In this document: positions 61,108 to 64,000 of the stretch, one piece after another | Layout of the letters: every line of letters starts with the position of its first letter | Position numbering within the stretch: the stretch's first letter is position 1 | From: Serratia silvae | GTDB lineage: Bacteria; Pseudomonadota; Gammaproteobacteria; Enterobacterales; Enterobacteriaceae | DNA length: 64,000 nt | Reading direction: 5' to 3' | Assembly: GCF_023282985.1 (NCBI RefSeq) | Contig: NZ_JAGQDC010000020.1 | Coordinates: 1 to 64,000, forward strand | Program-made: the position numbers and the translations under genes | The notes under the pieces: model-generated | Told to the model about the DNA's origin: nothing | Seen by the model: only the letters and a program-made list of their open reading frames with translations | The model's database searches: none

Positions 61108-62301
61108 GTGTTCCAGAATGTTGAAGCCTATGCAGGTGATCCGATCCTGTCGCTGATGGAAAAATTCAAAAAAGATCCCCGTGCGCACAAGGTGAACCTG
61201 AGTATTGGCCTTTACTACAACGAGCAAGGCATCATCCCACAGATGAAAGCTGTTGCCGCTGCGGAAGCCCAACTTAACAGTGTTGAACAGGGGGCCTCGG
61301 TCTACCTGCCAATGGAAGGCTTACAACCTTACCGCAGTGCGATCCAGCAACTATTGTTTGGTGCCGAACACCCCATGCTGCAACAGGGGCGCATCGCCAC
61401 CATTCAAACTGTGGGCGGCTCTGGTGCGTTGAAAGTGGGTGCCGACTTCCTGAAAAGCTATTTCCCGGATTCTCAGGTTTGGGTCAGCGATCCGACTTGG
61501 GAAAACCACGTAGCCATCTTTGGCGGTGCCGGTTTTAAAGTGAATACTTACCCCTATTTCGACGGTGAAAAACTGGGGGTGAAATTTGATGCCATGCTGA
61601 GCACGCTGCAACAGTTGCCGGCCAAAAGTATTGCGCTGCTGCATCCTTGCTGTCATAACCCGACCGGTTCCGATCTCACCAATGCCCAGTGGGATCAGCT
61701 GGTGAAAGTGATCGCCGAACGTGAACTGATCCCGTTCCTCGACATAGCCTATCAAGGCTTTGGCGGCGGAATGGATCAGGATGCCTACGCTATTCGCGCC
61801 ATCGCGGCTGCCGGTTTGCCGTGCCTGGTGAGCAACTCATTCTCGAAAATCTTCTCGCTGTACGGTGAGCGCGTGGGGGGGCTTTCTGTGGTGTGTGAAA
61901 GCAGCGAAGCCGCCGAGCGTGTGCTGGGGCAACTGAAAGCGACCGTGCGCCGTAACTACTCCAGCCCACCGAATTTCGGTGCGCAGGTGGTGGCAAAAGT
62001 GCTGAACGATGCCCAGTTGAAAGCGCAATGGTTGGAGGAAGTGGAATCCATGCGCACCCGCATTCTGGAAATGCGTAAAGCGTTGGTCGAAACGCTCAAG
62101 GGCGCATTGCCACAGCGTAACTTCGATTACCTGCTGGAGCAGCGTGGCATGTTCAGCTACACCGGCTTCAGCGCGGCTCAGGTTGACCGACTGCGTGAAG
62201 AGTTTGGTGTCTATCTGATCCACAGTGGTCGTATGTGTGTGGCGGGTCTGAACCACAATAACGTCCGTCAAGTGGCCGAGGCGTTTGCCGCAGTGCAGTA
62301 A
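61108..62301 (+). CDS. tyrB: aromatic amino acid aminotransferase
   Basis: PLP transaminase making tyrosine and phenylalanine (and aspartate and leucine less well) from the keto acids. The 397-residue protein has the E. coli length, with the PLP lysine Lys247 in [26 protein letters not shown] and the C-terminal [10 protein letters not shown] arginine segment are present. Translation starts at GTG 61108 with AGGAGA upstream. No clear TyrR box was recognised. It is followed by a terminator. Confidence 0.96.
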   Translation: MFQNVEAYAGDPILSLMEKFKKDPRAHKVNLSIGLYYNEQGIIPQMKAVAAAEAQLNSVEQGASVYLPMEGLQPYRSAIQQLLFGAEHPMLQQGRIATIQTVGGSGALKVGADFLKSYFPDSQVWVSDPTWENHVAIFGGAGFKVNTYPYFDGEKLGVKFDAMLSTLQQLPAKSIALLHPCCHNPTGSDLTNAQWDQLVKVIAERELIPFLDIAYQGFGGGMDQDAYAIRAIAAAGLPCLVSNSFSKIFSLYGERVGGLSVVCESSEAAERVLGQLKATVRRNYSSPPNFGAQVVAKVLNDAQLKAQWLEEVESMRTRILEMRKALVETLKGALPQRNFDYLLEQRGMFSYTGFSAAQVDRLREEFGVYLIHSGRMCVAGLNHNNVRQVAEAFAAVQ

Positions 62302-62321
62302 CAGCCTGAATGCCGTGGTCT

Positions 62322-62354
62322 AAGGGGCGATAACGATATCGCCCCTTGTTGTTT
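62322..62354 (+). terminator. tyrB terminator
   Basis: An 11-bp perfect stem (AAGGGGCGATA / TATCGCCCCTT) with an ACGA loop is followed by a T-rich stretch, 20 bases after the tyrB stop. Confidence 0.85.
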
Positions 62355-62547
62355 CTGCATACTGGCTGTTGCCGCCAACGGGATAAAGAATATACTGACT
62401 GAGGGTGCTCGGACTTTTCTTGTGCGCCTTACAGCCTTGCTTTCAGCGACCAGGCGCGGTTCTCTACCTGACTGGCAAGGTATCTGGCTGGCAACAGCAT
62501 ACTCACAGTGGTTCGCGCCGCATTGTGTCTTGGCGGGAAATAAACCA

Positions 62548-62901
62548 ATGAATAACTCAGCACTGCTGGAATACTGCATGGCGAAGCCTGGCGCACACCA
62601 AAGCGATCAAAACCAATGGCAGGCCAGCCAAATCAAGGTGGGTGATGTCATGTTTGCTATGGTGTGTGAAGTGCAGGGCCGCCCTGCGTTGGCGATCAAA
62701 AGTAGCCCGGAGCTGGCGGAAAGCCTGCGTGAGCAGCATCCGGAAATCGTCCCCTGCGAACATCTGAATAAAGCCCATTGGAACGCGGTATTTCTGGATG
62801 GCAACCTGCCCAACTCGCAGTTTTATCACTTGATCGACAGCTCATATCGGTTGGTGCTGGAAGGGTTGCCCGATCAGGTGCGCCAAGAACTACGCATCTG
62901 A
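62548..62901 (+). CDS. yjbR: MmcQ/YjbR family protein
   Basis: A 117-residue protein matching E. coli YjbR (118). The family has a CyaY-like fold and is described as DNA-binding, but its role is unknown. Conserved segments are LLEYCMAKPGA, IKVGDVMFAMV, LNKAHWNAVFLDG and the SSYRLV end region. ATG 62548 follows GGGAAA; an in-frame extension back to 62422 is unsupported. It lies before uvrA, as in E. coli; aphA and yjbQ are absent. Confidence 0.9.
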   Translation: MNNSALLEYCMAKPGAHQSDQNQWQASQIKVGDVMFAMVCEVQGRPALAIKSSPELAESLREQHPEIVPCEHLNKAHWNAVFLDGNLPNSQFYHLIDSSYRLVLEGLPDQVRQELRI

Positions 62902-63277
62902 ATTTATAGGCGGCCAGGCCTGTTGGCTCAAGAGTGGCGACAGGCCAAGAGGATTACCTCCCCCCGAAACCTATGGGGAAATTTTATTTTGTAGGTCAAT
63001 ATTTTTTACTGCGTTATTTAGTTCTGAGAAACAGGGTTGGCAAGGTTTTTTTGTGGTTAATCTCACTAATTTGATTATTTTATATTAATTGGCGATAATT
63101 AAAAGACTGATAAAAATAGGTTGATAATTTATTTTAAATAGCTAATGGGTATTAATCAAGAGAGTTCTCATTGGAGTTTGAATTATGATTGTGTTATTAA
63201 TGCGTCTATATTAATCTGCTTAAAGGCAAATAAGGATAAGGGATCCGTAGGGGAACCTACTAAAAGGAAATTTAATT
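62902..63277. other. AT-rich gap between yjbR and DUF1090 gene
   Basis: This 376-bp stretch has AT content clearly above its neighbours and no convincing ORF. No strong hairpin or operator was recognised. It probably holds the promoter of the following gene. Confidence 0.5.
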
Positions 63278-63697
63278 ATGAAACCGCATCATGCAATATT
63301 TCTTGTGCTGCCACTGCTCGTTTATTCCTCATTATCATTGGCTGCGCCCAATTGTGCAATAAAAGAACAAAAATTGCGAGAGCAGCTCGAATACGCGACG
63401 CGCTATGGCAATGTCCATCGTGTTGAGGGGCTTAATCGGGCCTTGGCCAATGTGCAGACCTACTGCCACGGTGGTTATAAAGGCCGTTATAATAGATACG
63501 ATTATGCGCCTGTCACTCAGCCGTTCGAATTTGATCGCCAGTATGAAATTGCCAAGAAGCAACGAAAGGTAGAAAAAAGAAGACAAGAGCTGTATGAAGC
63601 ACAGCTCAAAGGCAAACCGAGCAAAATTGCTAAACGGCAGAGAAAATTAGCCGAGGCCGAATTTGAATTGAAACAGGTGCAGGCATGGGGAGGGTAA
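63278..63697 (+). CDS. DUF1090 (YqjC-like) periplasmic protein
   Basis: A 139-residue protein with a signal peptide ending SLAA. A motif typical of DUF1090 follows: C-A-K...QLEYATRYGNVHRVEGLNRAL, then a cysteine (QTYC). The C-terminal half is a highly charged coiled coil rich in Lys, Glu and Arg (about 85-135). An inserted Tyr/Arg-rich segment (about 65-80) is longer than in E. coli YqjC. AAAAGGAAA precedes the ATG. Function unknown; probably periplasmic. Confidence 0.82.
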   Translation: MKPHHAIFLVLPLLVYSSLSLAAPNCAIKEQKLREQLEYATRYGNVHRVEGLNRALANVQTYCHGGYKGRYNRYDYAPVTQPFEFDRQYEIAKKQRKVEKRRQELYEAQLKGKPSKIAKRQRKLAEAEFELKQVQAWGG

Positions 63698-63853
63698 CCA
63701 GGCCGATATGAGCAGATGTTAGCCGCAGATAAATAATGCTGAGTTTGGGTGGTGAGAGTTATTTAGCTACTGCGCGGCACGTTAAGCGTTTTAAACCCCT
63801 AAAATCTGTTCCTGCTTTTCTATGGCGGAAATTTATTATTGCGCCGTAATAAC

Positions 63854-63891
63854 GGCCAACATGCCGAGCTTAGGTGTTCGGCATGTTGGCC
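63854..63891. terminator. 14-bp hairpin downstream of uvrA
   Basis: GGCCAACATGCCGA / TCGGCATGTTGGCC around a 10-base loop, 6 bases after the uvrA stop on the - strand. There is no long T tract on the - side; the + side has a short TTTT. Probable terminator or shared 3' stem. Confidence 0.65.
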
Positions 63892-63897
63892 ACGGTT

Positions 63898-64000
63898 TTA
63901 TCTCTGCAACATCGGTTTCAGGAATCGCGCGGTATGGGATTCTTTACAGTTGGCCACGGTTTCCGGCGTGCCGGACACCAGGATCTCACCGCCGCCGCTG
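63898..64000 (-). CDS. uvrA: excinuclease ABC subunit A, C-terminal end
   Basis: The last 33 codons of UvrA on the - strand. The reading is [16 protein letters not shown] followed by [12 protein letters not shown] and a stop at 63898, which matches the E. coli UvrA C-terminus closely. The rest of the gene, including both ATPase cassettes, lies beyond the window. UvrA is the damage-sensing ATPase of nucleotide excision repair. Confidence 0.93.
   Translation of the reverse strand, partial: SGGGEILVSGTPETVANCKESHTARFLKPMLQR

Noticed and set aside
63145-63426. 93-codon + strand ORF upstream of and overlapping the DUF1090 gene
   Set aside because: It covers AT-rich leader and the DUF1090 start in another frame. 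The DUF1090 frame has the ribosome site and signal peptide.
63885-63962. 14-bp direct repeat GTTGGCCACGGTTT at 63885 and 63949 spanning the uvrA stop
   Set aside because: One copy is part of uvrA codons and the other belongs to the downstream hairpin. It is too short to claim a duplication or attachment site.

Overview
This window comes from an enterobacterial chromosome of the Yersiniaceae type, most likely Serratia. The gene order follows the E. coli 90-92 min region (metA-aceBAK-iclR-metH-yjbB ... lysC-pgi ... psiE-malGFE/malK-lamB-malM-ubiCA-plsB/dgkA-lexA-dinF-yjbJ-zur-dusA-pspG ... qorA/dnaB-alr-tyrB-yjbR-uvrA). The proteins are close to, but clearly distinct from, their E. coli counterparts, and intergenic ERIC elements are present. 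The genus is inferred from overall resemblance and was not tested by any search.

Layout. 1-122: 3' end of a 5S rRNA and the rRNA operon terminator. 265-13833: central carbon and methionine genes. These are metA with a MetJ operator, the glyoxylate operon aceBAK with an IclR site, an edd-gntK pair behind tandem GntR-type operators, iclR, and B12-dependent metH. 14088-15737: yjbB. 16368-21683: a first chaperone-usher operon with three tandem DUF1120-type subunits, an usher and a chaperone. 21777-28712: a panS-like transporter, lysC with a lysine riboswitch, pgi, a stand-alone wzi, and psiE. 28964-37517: the maltose regulon, carrying an unusual shortened GH13-like gene translationally coupled to malK. 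37837-47590: ubiCA, plsB, dgkA, the SOS genes lexA-dinF, yjbJ, zur, dusA, and pspG behind a sigma-54 promoter. 47945-55168: a complete eight-gene MR/P-like fimbrial operon inserted between pspG and qorA. 55861-64000: qorA, dnaB, alr, a periplasmic PheC-like cyclohexadienyl dehydratase, an Lrp-family regulator, tyrB, yjbR, a DUF1090 protein, and the C-terminus of uvrA.

How the genes work together. AceB, AceA and AceK run and gate the glyoxylate shunt under IclR. Edd and GntK feed gluconate into the Entner-Doudoroff route. MetA and MetH are the first committed and the last steps of methionine synthesis. LysC starts the aspartate pathway under a lysine riboswitch. MalEFGK2 and LamB import maltodextrins. 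The PheC-like dehydratase and TyrB together could supply phenylalanine outside PheA.

The core genes are ordinary. The accessory parts most worth a second look are the catalytically stripped GH13-like protein between malE and malK, the pheC/lrp-like/tyrB group, the two fimbrial operons, a small membrane ORF that appears frameshifted in an A6 run, a Fur-box-like site followed by a terminator in the pspG-fimbrial gap, a decayed acetyltransferase remnant upstream of dusA, and the ERIC repeats, one of which abuts the metH stop codon.
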